A stretch of 64,000 nucleotides of DNA from NCBI GenBank assembly GCA_946902985.2, contig OX336391.1, positions 70,905,947-70,969,946 of the forward strand, in the 5' to 3' direction. Under the pieces are notes generated by a model that saw only the letters and a program-made list of their open reading frames with translations, was not told the DNA's origin and searched no databases. The translations under genes and the position numbers were made by a program. The stretch is from Meconema thalassinum. Taxonomy: Eukaryota > Arthropoda > Insecta > Orthoptera > Tettigoniidae. The first letter of the stretch is position 1; the number at the start of each line of letters is the position of its first letter. Shown here piece after piece: positions 1-8,714 of the stretch.

Positions 1-698
1 GCAAGCAGGGATTAGAGCTCACAAGGATAATCTAATGATAAAAAGAACCACCTGAACACAAGCTCCCTGGGATTCATGTTTTGCGTTATCGTCTACGCAG
101 AATTTACACTCGAGGTTCTCAGTGTGGTTGCCCTATGAAATCATTGTTGTATTACCAAATGATAAAAGCCACTGATGAGGGCAGCCTTAGGATCCGACAC
201 CAAGAATATTGAGTAATTACGCGATATTTGCATTGCATATAATAGTAACTCAATTTTACTCTTTTATTCCTCGGCCAAGTTATAAGGAGGTGCAGGGAAA
301 AAAATACTGTGATCGCCCTCTCTACCCAAGAGTCTGTCGGTCACCACTGGCTACCGTCAGGGCGAAACCATTAGTCGCTACTAAACTATACTCTGATTTA
401 CAAAAGATGCTCGGTGAAAGCTGTCATTCGCTTGATGGGTGAGGTGAGGAGAGGAGACGAGAGGGGTAACGGTCTCCATGGCAACAGTGAGCAATGTTGC
501 AATGTCTGCCGACTCAGCAGTAAGCACATGGTTTGACTCAGTGTGTCTTCACTCGTCACGGTCATTAGACCGCCAGTATTCGTGTCTTCCTGCAAGCCTC
601 TTGGAATGTTATGAGTCATGATCTGCCTCAGTGGCACCGCAGCATTTCCCCACGTGCTAGCTTTGACAGCTGTCAGCGAGCTTTATTAGTAATTCAGA
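1..698. other. Left flank without a recognised gene
   Basis: I see no recognisable gene here. Short open frames at 209-442 (+) and 398-637 (-) overlap on opposite strands and show no family motif. Around 345-395 there is one degenerate unit resembling the 40-bp satellite that flanks the large element further right. Confidence 0.5.
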
Positions 699-866
699 GT
701 ATAGACCACTGTCTCAACATAACCATTGGTCGCTACTAAACTAGACCACTGTCTGAACATAACCATTGGTCGCTACTGGCTTAGACCACTGTCTGAACAT
801 AACCATTGGTCGCTACTGGGTTAGACCACTCTCTCAACATAAGCATTGGTCGCTACTGGGTTAGAC
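699..866 (+). repeat. 40-bp satellite, left remnant (about 4 units)
   Basis: Four units of a 40-bp tandem repeat, recognisable by gaccactgtctgaacataac followed by cattggtcgctact. The array stops at 866, where the Polinton-like element begins, and resumes in phase at 13728. The element therefore split one continuous satellite array. Confidence 0.9.
861..866 (+). repeat. 6-bp target-site duplication, left (ttagac)
   Basis: The sequence ttagac directly precedes the element's AGTAGG terminus. The same six bases follow the CCTACT terminus at 13728-13733. Removing the element and one copy restores an uninterrupted satellite unit (gctactggg-ttagac-cactgtc). Six-base duplications are typical of Maverick/Polinton integration. 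Confidence 0.85.
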
Positions 867-1129
867 AGTAGGATATATAGGCCGAAGCTGGGACAGGGGC
901 TAATGCGCAACATGGCCGCCGCGCGCAATCACTCTATGTTATTCTTATGGAGGGGACAGTCATAGCTGGGTCAGGGGCTAATGCGCAAGATGGCTGCCAT
1001 ACTCTGAGACCGTGAATAATGTCACAGGGGGAGTTCGACCGTGTAGTCGCTAAATGGAATATTTATTATTATTATTATCATTATTATTATTATGTAATTA
1101 TTGATTAATCATGTACAATCAAGACCAGC

Positions 1130-1320
1130 CTTACATAATCCACTTTATGATTAAGTGGCAGAATTCTTGAATGTCACTGTGGAGTCCCCCGGTCTGAGTC
1201 CTGGCTTTGCCAAGAAATTTAATTTCTGGTCTGATAGTTGGAATGGGGTACACTCAGCCTTTTGAGGCAAAACTAAAAAGAGTGGGGGTTATTTCATACC
1301 TCAACCATTTTGCCTAACCC
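1130..1320 (+). repeat. SINE fragment inside the left arm
   Basis: Resembles the tRNA-derived SINE seen at 27906-28317: a tRNA-like head, then gccaagaaatttaatttctg, ggtacactcagcc and gaggcaaaact. It is followed directly by a CCTAA-rich run. The same fragment lies in the right arm at about 13283-13464, so it was present before the arms were duplicated or homogenised. Confidence 0.65.
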
Positions 1321-1460
1321 AACTTTACCTAACCTCACCTAACCTAATCTAATCTAACCTTACCTAACCTAACATAACTTTAGTTCACCGAACCAAGCAT
1401 TTCCTCACTTAACTTCACCTAACTTAACCTAACCTAACTTTACCAAACCTAACCTTTAAA
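1310..1460 (-). repeat. Degenerate TTAGG-type run (left arm)
   Basis: Repeated cctaacct/cttaacct words, that is degenerate TTAGG on the minus strand. A mirror copy lies at about 13130-13275 in the right arm and a related, longer block at 6600-7040 in the spacer. TTAGG is the usual insect telomere repeat. Here it is imperfect and interstitial. Confidence 0.7.
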
Positions 1461-2165
1461 GCTAAGCCAAAGGCTAATCAACACACTCAAAGTATATAAG
1501 GGCACATGCAACTATCTTTTTGCTAGTCTTATAGAGAGTAAGGTAAAGCTAACAATTGCACTGTGGCTACTGTGCAAAATGATCGCTACACACAACCAGC
1601 TTAGGATTACAAAGTCAGTTAAGTTTTAAAAAGTAAAAGCTTTTATTCATTTTTTTTTCTTTTCATTTTCATATTTCACACATTGCAATTTGTCAAATTC
1701 CAATTTACAGTTTTTTTAAATTTTAGTTTCAAGTTTTTTTTTTAATTTTGTCAGTATGGAAACATGGATTTTTCAATTTTGTTGTTTACATGTTTTTGAT
1801 TTAGTCCGTGTCTAAAGTTCATATTTGCCAAACACGATATTTTCATTACATATAACAAGGTTGTATACCTTATCCCAAAGCATACTATACTTTTGAGTAC
1901 CTAGTTTAGCTAACTAAAGCAATTTCTCAAAATTACTGGAGGTTAACTGTTTGGATTAGGAGTGGGAGGTGGGTAGTAATAAAAAAAATTCCAAGCAGTG
2001 TTCATACAATATTTTTTTAATCCATTTTAAATATATTTACACTATTTACACATAATACATTTGTTATAATTACAGTTGTTTTATTTTTGTTTTCTATTTT
2101 TATTTATGTTTGCGTATGAATACTATTTTTTTTCTTTTTGTGTTTTCTATGTTTAGTGCTATTGT

Positions 2166-2171
2166 TTTATT
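2166..2171 (-). terminator. Possible polyadenylation signal, left polymerase gene
   Basis: AATAAA on the minus strand, about 100 bases after the left stop codon. The mirror copy at 12418-12423 is about 70 bases after the right stop. Position suits a poly(A) signal, but the region is so A/T-rich that chance occurrence is likely. Confidence 0.35.
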
Positions 2172-2271
2172 TCCTAAATTGTTTTGTTTTATGTATTTGG
2201 TATATGCAGGCAGAGGATTTTGATATTCTTAACTTAACTCTTTAAGCATGGTCAATGATTGAGTAGTGACC

Positions 2272-5200
2272 TTAGGCATGAGTACCTATACCATTAGTAT
2301 CAATTACTCTTTTATCATCACTAGGACACAAAGCAATTTTGTTTAGTCTTATAGATGATATGTCATGTTGTTTAGAAGCGATAATGTTCATTGGTATTCT
2401 TTTTACATTGTTTTTCATGACACAATCTTTATAATCTTGAAAGCTTATACAATTTTTGACAACACTTCTACTAATACCTTTAATCTTTTTGATTTCTTTA
2501 CCATTTATGTCTAAAGCATACATTTTAGCTCTAAGTCCAACAAATGCTTTAATAATTTGTCCACAAGCCTCGTCTATAAATTTTCCCAACGTTTTCTTGT
2601 TTGATATAGAGTAACATATATGATTAGTAGGATAATCAGATGTGTCCAGGTGTTCTAGAAAATCCAACTTGTCTTGATATACATCTTGAGTGTTAACCAA
2701 ATAAATGAACGAGTCTGTATCCATATACATGAGTTTAAGATTGTCCATGCCATAATAGGGTAGCAGGACATTATAGTGGTGGGAATACATGAGAGTTTTT
2801 GAAATATCCAGTATACACATTCCAATATATATAGGCTTATTGAATACAATGTTACGTTTAGCCATGTGGAAAGCAGCTAGGTTAGGACCATAAATTGTTC
2901 TGTCAACAAATGTCGGCTTTGCTATTAGCTTTTCAGCCTTTTTGCTGTCAGTCACAAGACGTATGTCTATTCTTTTACGAATATTTTCCATTGTTTTTCC
3001 AAAAATGGCATTGTTGAATAATTTGTATAGATTTTTCTCAAAATCATTTTTGGCTTGTTTTCGAAGGTTGTTATTAAAATCAACGTATGCCTTTAGCCAA
3101 GGTCTTTGTTTAAACTTTAACACACGATGAATTTTTACCAATTTTAGTCCATGATCTAAAGCCTGTTTAAGTGCCATGTAATGAACAACGTACCGCTTTC
3201 GATTTCCAAGATGAGGAATTAGTTTCTTGAGAGACGAATCCTTAGGTTGTGTACACTCTGGTAGGAAAGGTAAATCGTTGTGTAGATCATGAAGGTCGCA
3301 TGGGTAATCAACATCAACGTCTAGAATGTACCCCACAGGATCGTCTTCCTTTAGTGTTTCTAGATCAACAGTATCTGGAGAAACCCACTGAAATCCACCA
3401 TAAGGAAGAGAGTGGCACATAGCCCACCCGTATTGGTTGTTGGCATCATCATAGGTAATAAACTGCGATGGTTTCTCAGAATCATAGGTTTCCATGTATT
3501 TATTGTTAGCTTCAGCATACCGATGAGACACCTGGCATATGCCTCCACGTATTCCAGACTCGATTAAAAGAATCTGATCGTAATCCTGTAGCAATTCCAG
3601 TTCAATTCCAGTGTAAAGGAGCATTGCCTCGAAACTTAAACCAGGCGATGTAAAAAAGTGTGCAGCATCCACTCGGTGTGTTTCTAATGTTTTGTTTCTG
3701 AACGTTTCAAAGCTGTCTGCAAGTAGGAGTATATCTGAAGTTAGGTAGAGGTCACTATATTCCCCTAGAGTCTTAATGTTGAACTGATTCCATACATTTT
3801 TGGCATGTTCATAGTCTTTTTTACTAACATCTTCTTGACTTAATTTGCTAAAGAATGCCTCTTTTGGAGGTAAACACGTTTCACTTAACTTTTCCCATGA
3901 ATCGATGTAATCATAACAAAATACCCCTTTACGAGTCATGAGCATTGCATTTTCTTTTCCAAAGTACTTGTCTGTTTCAGGGTATGATGTTAAATTGGAA
4001 ACTAAGTTTTCCAAACTACTTGGCATTAACCGAAACGTGTCCACAAATCGAAGCTTAACATTTCCTACAGATTTGGTGAAGGAAATGTACTTTTCTTTGG
4101 AGTTAGCAATAACATCCACTCTCTCAGTAGTACATCCCAATTGTTTAACAATGAAATTTGCATCGTAGCCACTCATATTATGTAGAAATACAGGAACGGG
4201 GTTACGTGTTTTACACCTCAAATTACAGTTATTGTGAGCACTTCCACGGTATTCCCCTGTAATATGGCAATGGTCTCGAACTTTCCAGTCCTCTTTGGTA
4301 AATGGTTTATAACACAAATAACAGGTTTCAGAACATTGGAACTCTGCTTCTTGATCCTGAGTTAAGGCCTTTGGAACATTTAAGCTGTAAAGGCGATCAA
4401 TTTCATTAGCTATTGAGATCAAACTGTCCATAAACTTTTCTGCAGCGTTAGGTCCACGATAAATAAGAGGTTGGCTTGGAAGATTTGTCTTTATGTGTTC
4501 CACAGCAGGTGAGGGTTTAACGTATATACCAAAGCTCATAGGAACATGACTCTGGTATGGCACTGTATAACTTGCCTCAGGATTGGGTAGACATGTTTGA
4601 TATGGTAGAAGTATACTTTCAAAATCTGCATAGATAACGTAAGGTATTCTCAACATTTTTTCCACATTTAAGAATTTCACAATTGGGTTTTTAATCGGCA
4701 TTTCAACCCTACCAATGTCATGTTGGACACACAAAGCTCTATGTTCTTTTAATTTTTCCATTCCTTGTTGTCCATATCGATTATCGAAATGAGTAAAACA
4801 CCGTTTACATGTATATATCTTATGTCCATGGCGGGTAATCTGATGTCCTACTAGTTTATCAAAATCTTTGATAAAGACGTAGTGGTTCTGGCCGGATGAA
4901 GAACTTAGCAGGAGGAGGTCACGATGGTCTTGTAACTCTTGATCCACAACCTTTAGAGGAAACAGTTTGTTGTCTTCTTTCAGTCCAAATACATTGATTG
5001 ATATGTCGTTGGCTTTCTCAAATTTGGGAATGTCAGCTAGCGATGTAGGAAACGATATTACTGAAAAATCATACTTGTTTTCAAGGTCCTTGTATTTACT
5101 AATGCGTTCAGCTTTCGTTTTAACCAGTTTTGCTAAAATGGCGTACATAAAACACTTTTCGTCCTTAAAGTTTTGAGGATTAATGCAGGCTTTTCTTGCT

Positions 5201-5874
5201 TGTATAGCTGCTGGTAATGAAATATATGTGCTGCCACGCAAGGGATTATACTTATTTATTTTCAATCGAACTCCTTCCACTGCTAACAAAGCCCAATTAC
5301 TGCCTTTTAGCTCAGATTCTTCCATTTCAGTAGTTAACTTTGTAAATTGTGTTTCCAAGAAACTACTTAAGTCTGATTCCAAAAATAAGGCCTGATTTCG
5401 TGTTTTAAAAGCACGATCTGTAATTTCATTGGTAGATGTATGAATGAATCTACATTCAGCCACAAGATTAACTTTGATTGACTTGTGCATTGCTAGTTCT
5501 TTCTGCATAGCTTGTATTATTTGCTGTTTGGACTCTTTAAGGTATGAATTTAAATCCTTCCACGTATCACAACGTATAAAATAGGATTTAAGATGACCTT
5601 GAAAAGACGTTTCATATTCAGTAAGTCCATTATTATCAGGAACCATTGAGAGCAGGTAATGTTTTGTAGGCTCAGTGTTTTGTCTTTTAGCTGCTGACAC
5701 AACATTACAACATTCCTCATGGCGACGTCCATTGTAGGCATTGTTAAATTTACTGCCACAAGCTTTGCACTCATAAAATTTACCACACGATACTTCGTGA
5801 CGCTTTCTATCATAGTCCCGAAGAAAAGTCTTTCCACACTCTTTACACATATAGCTAGGCATGGTTTCTTCCAT
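2272..5874 (-). CDS. Protein-primed-type family B DNA polymerase with zinc fingers and endonuclease VII-like domain (left copy)
   Basis: A 1200-residue intronless polymerase expected to replicate the element by protein priming. Two Cys2-His-Cys-like zinc fingers lie at residues 10-30 and 36-56. A third (C356, C359, H378, C382) precedes the exonuclease domain. Exo I is YADFES (D417, E419), Exo II is N566-D571 in HNMSGYD, and Exo III is Y710-D714 in YLTSD. Between Exo I and II sits an endonuclease VII-like zinc/HNH domain (C518, C521, D534-H535, H547, C550, N551, C554). Palm motif A is around D810-Y815, motif B is NNAIFGK (954-960), motif C is MDTDS (D1052, D1054), and KMY is at 1117-1119. C241 and H331 could be a Cys/His catalytic pair, which is inference. 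The start is the ATG before the first finger, shared by both arms. A TAT-to-TAA change removes the last 10 residues present in the right copy. All catalytic motifs remain, so activity is possible. Confidence 0.9.
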   Translation of the reverse strand: MEETMPSYMCKECGKTFLRDYDRKRHEVSCGKFYECKACGSKFNNAYNGRRHEECCNVVSAAKRQNTEPTKHYLLSMVPDNNGLTEYETSFQGHLKSYFIRCDTWKDLNSYLKESKQQIIQAMQKELAMHKSIKVNLVAECRFIHTSTNEITDRAFKTRNQALFLESDLSSFLETQFTKLTTEMEESELKGSNWALLAVEGVRLKINKYNPLRGSTYISLPAAIQARKACINPQNFKDEKCFMYAILAKLVKTKAERISKYKDLENKYDFSVISFPTSLADIPKFEKANDISINVFGLKEDNKLFPLKVVDQELQDHRDLLLLSSSSGQNHYVFIKDFDKLVGHQITRHGHKIYTCKRCFTHFDNRYGQQGMEKLKEHRALCVQHDIGRVEMPIKNPIVKFLNVEKMLRIPYVIYADFESILLPYQTCLPNPEASYTVPYQSHVPMSFGIYVKPSPAVEHIKTNLPSQPLIYRGPNAAEKFMDSLISIANEIDRLYSLNVPKALTQDQEAEFQCSETCYLCYKPFTKEDWKVRDHCHITGEYRGSAHNNCNLRCKTRNPVPVFLHNMSGYDANFIVKQLGCTTERVDVIANSKEKYISFTKSVGNVKLRFVDTFRLMPSSLENLVSNLTSYPETDKYFGKENAMLMTRKGVFCYDYIDSWEKLSETCLPPKEAFFSKLSQEDVSKKDYEHAKNVWNQFNIKTLGEYSDLYLTSDILLLADSFETFRNKTLETHRVDAAHFFTSPGLSFEAMLLYTGIELELLQDYDQILLIESGIRGGICQVSHRYAEANNKYMETYDSEKPSQFITYDDANNQYGWAMCHSLPYGGFQWVSPDTVDLETLKEDDPVGYILDVDVDYPCDLHDLHNDLPFLPECTQPKDSSLKKLIPHLGNRKRYVVHYMALKQALDHGLKLVKIHRVLKFKQRPWLKAYVDFNNNLRKQAKNDFEKNLYKLFNNAIFGKTMENIRKRIDIRLVTDSKKAEKLIAKPTFVDRTIYGPNLAAFHMAKRNIVFNKPIYIGMCILDISKTLMYSHHYNVLLPYYGMDNLKLMYMDTDSFIYLVNTQDVYQDKLDFLEHLDTSDYPTNHICYSISNKKTLGKFIDEACGQIIKAFVGLRAKMYALDINGKEIKKIKGISRSVVKNCISFQDYKDCVMKNNVKRIPMNIIASKQHDISSIRLNKIALCPSDDKRVIDTNGIGTHA

Positions 5875-5894
5875 TATGGATGATGATTTTCTGC

Positions 5895-6260
5895 AAACAG
5901 CTGCTTACTGCGTATCACAAGGCTGTAGGCTGGTCAGTGAGACGGTCTTTCACGATGTGAACACTGCAAAAGGTAGTAATCAACTGATTGTATTCCTGCT
6001 AAGAGAGACCTCTTATATAACCTAATCAAGACCAACAGCTACTTACCACGTAGTACACGGCTAGAGCCTAGTGGGTGAGACGATCTTTCACAATGTGATC
6101 ACTGTTAAGTGTAGTAGTCAACTGAAAATATTCTTACACCCTACTAAAGGTTATCAGGTACTTACTGCATATCAAAAGGCTGTACACTCATATGTTAGAC
6201 ACTCTCTCTTGCTAACGAATCCTATATTCCCTATAAATGGCTACACATGTTAGTTCTAAA
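5895..6260 (-). repeat. Upstream tandem units, left polymerase gene
   Basis: About two and a half diverged units of 120-140 bp, recognisable by cttactgcgtatcacaaggc, ttaccacgtagtacacggc and cttactgcatatcaaaaggc and by the paired word gtgagacg.tctttcac. They lie directly upstream of the polymerase start in both arms and may be promoter or replication-related repeats. Confidence 0.5.
5982..6019 (-). promoter_or_regulatory. Putative core promoter, left polymerase gene
   Basis: On the minus strand TATATAAG (6012-6019) is followed about 31 bases later by an arthropod-type initiator, TCAGTT (5982-5987). The ATG lies about 110 bases downstream. The mirror copy is in the right arm. Spacing matches a TATA/Inr promoter, but it is unproven. 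Confidence 0.45.
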
Positions 6261-6599
6261 CACTTAATGGTTATTTATGTATTAACTTTATATACACAGC
6301 TTATACGAGCACGTTTTTCACGCAATAAAACTTTGTCAAATAGCCACATGTGACACGCAAAGTATGTTTCCGCTATCTAGCGGTGACTATGAGAACTACC
6401 TGAACGACAGCATGGCACTTAGCGCTCTGTATCATTACTGAACGATCAGCATGCTATCTAGCGGTCGATATCAAAAATTAGTCAACTACCAGCATAATTT
6501 GGATAAAATGCAAGGGCCAGTCCATAGGGATCAGTCCAAAGGACCCGCCCACAGGGACCCGTCAACAAGGACCCGTCCTCCTGGACCCGTTAAAAAAAT

Positions 6600-7040
6600 G
6601 ACTCAAAGGTTAAGTTAAGCTACGGCAGCCATTTTTGGAACTTTTTGATCACACCTCGTAGGGTTAGGTTAGGTTGAGTTAAGCTACGACCTCCATCTTG
6701 GAACTTTATGACCACACTTCGTAGGTTTAGGTTGGGTTAGGTTAGGCAAGGTTCAGTTAAGCTATGACCACTATTTTGAAAAATTTTTGATCACACCTCG
6801 TAGGTTTAGGTTAAGTTAGGTTAGGTTAAGTGAAGCTACGGCCGCCATTTTGGAACTTTTTGATCACACCTTGTAGGTTAGGTTAGGTTAGGCTAGGCTA
6901 GGTTTGGTTAAGTTGCAGCCAAATTTTTGGAAATTTTTCATCACACCTCGTAGGTTAGGTTAGGTTAGGCTAGGTTAAGTTAAGCTACAGCCGCCATCTT
7001 GTTAGGTTAGGCTAGGTTAAGTTAAGCTACGGCCGCCATC
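6600..7040 (+). repeat. TTAGG-rich tandem block in the spacer
   Basis: Six to seven units of 63-80 bp. Each combines agctacggccgccattttgg, tgatcacacctcgtagg and a short run of ttaggttagg. Several units carry GCCGCCATCTTG, the complement of an AAGATGGCGGC motif. A related block at 43365-43520 lies in the opposite orientation. Confidence 0.75.
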
Positions 7041-7097
7041 TTGTGTGGAGGGTGTGGAGGTGGAGGCTGCGGAACCGGCCAAAACACACTACTGCAC

Positions 7098-7640
7098 AGT
7101 TTTTGTCCCAGGGACCTGATATGTATTTTTTGGGGTAGAGGGGGTAAAGAACTTTCATTTACGTTAAACAAACTTTTTTGTAAAATTCTTAGTTCCCAAA
7201 ATATAAACAATTTTGAAAATTGGACTTTTTTGGAAAAACTGAAAAAATGTTAAGTTTTGGTCTACCAATTAAGGACATAAAAGCCATTTGGTTTGAGTCT
7301 ATATATGACTTTTTAGGATGATTAGTTTTCAAAATATCGCCTACTTTCCAAATTGAACTTTTTTGAATTTTGTCCCAGGGACCTGGGACTTGGTTTGTGG
7401 GTAGTGGGGGTAAATACCTGTCATTTACGTTAAACAAACTTTTTTGTAAAATTCCTAGTTTCCAAAATATAGCCCCCGTTTTAAAAAGAACATTTTTTGG
7501 AAAAAATGTCAACGATTCCATATTTTGTTCTTACGATTAAGGATATAAAAGCCATTGGTTTGAGTCTATATATGACTTTATAGGATGAATAGTTTTCAAA
7601 ATATGGCCTACTTTCCAAATATTGTTTTGGAAAATATATT
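7098..7640 (+). repeat. Tandem repeat of about 268 bp in the spacer
   Basis: The words ttttgtcccagggacctg, catttacgttaaacaaact, and aaaagccat.tggtttgagtc followed by tatatatgact each occur twice, about 268 bp apart. Nearly two units are present. They do not code for anything recognisable. Confidence 0.7.
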
Positions 7641-8423
7641 TAAAGAATATTATATTTTTTTGACTGAGAGTGGGATAGTCGTAGGTGTTGGAGTTAGCAT
7701 ATGATTTGATATGATTTTTAGTTTAAACATATAGCCTACTTTCCCAATTTACCTCTTTTGAAAAATTTGAAAATATATAATGTTTTTGACTAGGCGATGA
7801 ATGGAGTTGGGAGACAATCATTAACCTTGGAGTACTTTGGATTCTTGGAATTTTAGTGTATTGTTGTTGCTTACAAACATGGCGGTAAGCATTATGCTAC
7901 CATAGAAAAAGGGTTGAAATACTTTCCAAGACCAAGAGAAAAATCCTCTAAATACATTGACAAAAATAACTTGTCAAATAAGCCATTACAAATAAGGTAT
8001 TAACGTAAACCACCAAAAATAAGCCACCAACATATCGACCGGTAGGTAGCATGCTGGTAGTTGACTAATTTTTGATATCGACCGCTAGATAGCATGCTGA
8101 TCGTTCAGTAATGATACAGAGCGCTAAGTGCCATGCTGTCGTTCAGGTAGTTCTCATAGTCACCGCTAGATAGCGGAAACATACTTTGCGTGTCACATGT
8201 GGCTATTTGACAAAGTTTTATTGCGTGAAAAACGTGCTCGTATAAGCTGTGTATATAAAGTTAATACATAAATAACCATTAAGTGTTTAGAACTAACATG
8301 TATAGCCATTTATAGGGAATATAGGGTTCGTTAGCAAGAGAGAGTGTCTAACATATGAGTGTACAGCCTTTTGATATGCAGTAAGTACCTGATAACCTTT
8401 AGTAGGGTGTAAGAATATTTTCA

Positions 8424-8466
8424 GAAGGCGACTTGCATGTCACTGCCTGAGAATAGAATATTTTCA
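8424..8466 (+). repeat. 43-bp insertion unique to the right arm
   Basis: The right arm has agaatattttcag twice, separated by 30 bases of filler. The left arm has the word once (near 6122-6134). This accounts for nearly all the length difference between the arms and lies in the upstream region of the right polymerase copy. Confidence 0.75.
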
Positions 8467-8569
8467 GTTGACTACTACACTTAACAGTGATCACATTGTG
8501 AAAGATCGTCTCACCCACTAGGCTCTAGCCGTGTACTACGTGGTAAGTAGCTGTTGGTCTTGATTAGGT

Positions 8570-8607
8570 TATATAAGAGGTCTCTCTTAGCAGGAATACA
8601 ATCAGTT
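8570..8607 (+). promoter_or_regulatory. Putative core promoter, right polymerase gene
   Basis: TATATAAG at 8570-8577 and TCAGTT at 8602-8607, about 31 bases apart and about 110 bases before the ATG at 8715. Identical to the left arm. Proposed from spacing and consensus only. Confidence 0.45.
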
Positions 8608-8714
8608 GATTACTACCTTTTGCAGTGTTCACATCGTGAAAGACCGTCTCACTGACCAGCCTACAGCCTTGTGATACGCAGTAAGCAGCTGTTTGCAGAA
8701 AATCATCATCCATA

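Larger units (their letters stand above)
867..6495 (+). repeat. Left giant terminal inverted repeat
   Basis: Pairs with 8051-13727 in inverted orientation over about 5.63 kb. From the terminus inward it contains an AAGATGGCGGC-like motif, a (TAT)n microsatellite, a tRNA-SINE fragment (about 1130-1310), a degenerate CCTAA run (about 1310-1460), AT-rich 3' UTR sequence, the polymerase gene on the minus strand, and its promoter region. It ends at 6495, where pairing with the right arm stops. Confidence 0.92.
6496..8050. other. Spacer between the arms, non-coding
   Basis: The only part of the element present once. It contains TTAGG-rich repeats to about 7040, a tandem repeat of about 268 bp to about 7640, and then sequence with nothing recognised. 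Open frames at 7022-7521 are short, lie on both strands and follow the repeats. No integrase, ATPase or capsid signature is visible. Confidence 0.7.

Noticed and set aside
7022..7521. Small genes in the spacer
   Set aside because: Frames follow the 268-bp tandem repeat and the TTAGG block, lie on both strands and show no motifs.
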